62,536 bases of DNA from Acidihalobacter sp. (lineage in GTDB: Bacteria > Pseudomonadota > Gammaproteobacteria > DSM-5130 > Acidihalobacteraceae): positions 1 to 62,536 of the forward strand of contig JALUXU010000029.1 in NCBI GenBank assembly GCA_027013225.1, read 5' to 3'. A program made the position numbers and the translations under genes. Positions 62,468 through 62,536 of this stretch are shown piece after piece. Below the pieces are notes generated by a model. It saw nothing but the letters and a program-made list of their open reading frames with translations, had not been told where the DNA came from and made no database searches. Each line of letters begins with the position of its first letter. The stretch's first letter is position 1.

Positions 62468-62536
62468 ATGAACGAGTTTAACGCTGAATCCGTGTTTCTG
62501 AACACCGTCGCGGCTCCGGTCGAGCCAAGGGAGCCC
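62468..62536 (+). CDS. 5' end of an unidentified gene
   Basis: ATG 62468 after AGGAGG (spacing somewhat long) opens a frame beginning MNEFNAESVFLNTVAAPVE that runs off the window. Twenty-three codons are too few to identify a family. The upstream nested inverted repeats make a mobile-element gene possible. Confidence 0.35.
   Translation, partial: MNEFNAESVFLNTVAAPVEPREP

Noticed and set aside
56656-62536. Direct repeat of the tRNA-Leu 3' end as an attachment site
   Set aside because: Reading through to the window end, no second copy of the T-arm/acceptor sequence was found.

Overview
The window is a stretch of gammaproteobacterial chromosome, roughly mid-50s percent GC by eye. Evidence for the lineage is gene order: trpFBA-accD-folC-dedD-cvpA-purF; pyrG-kdsA-eno-ftsB-ispD; dnaE-accA-tilS; rlmN-pilF-rodZ-hisS-yfgM-bamB-der; iscRSUA-hscBA-fdx-iscX; trmJ/suhB; and queA-tgt-yajC-secDF. 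PilF, CsiV, RodZ and YfgM fit a non-enteric gammaproteobacterium. The genus cannot be read from the sequence alone.

Layout. 1-0.6 kb: the end of a truncated IS3-type element abutting the last codons of a type III restriction-modification methylase, then a non-coding stretch with consecutive hairpins. 0.6-11.7 kb (+): an ExbB-ExbD-TonB energy module, the trp/acc/fol/pur housekeeping run, and an unusual pair, a signal-less L,D-transpeptidase and a PLD-like protein with degenerate HKD motifs. 11.7-17.6 kb (-): tetR-adaptor-RND pump operon that ends in a translationally coupled csiV gene. 17.7-30.5 kb (-): ispD, ftsB, eno, kdsA, pyrG, a UPF0114 membrane protein, tilS, a PAS-GGDEF cyclase, accA, dnaE. 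30.7-33.3 kb (+): cysZ, a 502-bp deleted IS5 copy with TTAA target duplication, and a VOC-fold protein resembling 4-hydroxyphenylpyruvate dioxygenase. 33.3-42.6 kb (-): aminotransferase, der, bamB, yfgM, hisS, rodZ, pilF, rlmN, ndk. 43-50.3 kb (-): the complete isc operon behind a type 1 IscR box, then cysE and trmJ. 50.3-51.1 kb (+): suhB, whose ATG overlaps the ATG of divergent trmJ. 51.1-56.5 kb (-): secF, secD, yajC, tgt, queA. 56.57 kb (+): tRNA-Leu(CAA).

Immediately after the tRNA gene the chromosome turns into about 4 kb of gene debris (56.7-60.6 kb): an EAL-domain pseudogene, IS91-, IS110- and IS3-type transposase pieces, hsdM and hsdS remnants, a LutC-like LUD pseudogene, a DUF72 N-terminus, three DnaA-box-like 9-mers and a broken hydroxyacid dehydrogenase start. 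Intact genes resume with a SAM methyltransferase and a pirin. A strong hairpin and the first codons of an unidentified gene close the window.

Functionally the core is tryptophan, purine, fatty-acid and isoprenoid precursor synthesis, replication, tRNA modification, Fe-S cluster assembly, outer-membrane assembly and Sec export. The less ordinary parts are the HPPD-like protein, the Ldt/PLD pair behind purF, csiV inside an efflux operon, and the decayed defence and mobile-element segments at both ends. No CRISPR array and no complete novel defence system was found. All family calls come from reading motifs and remembered family features; no database search was run.
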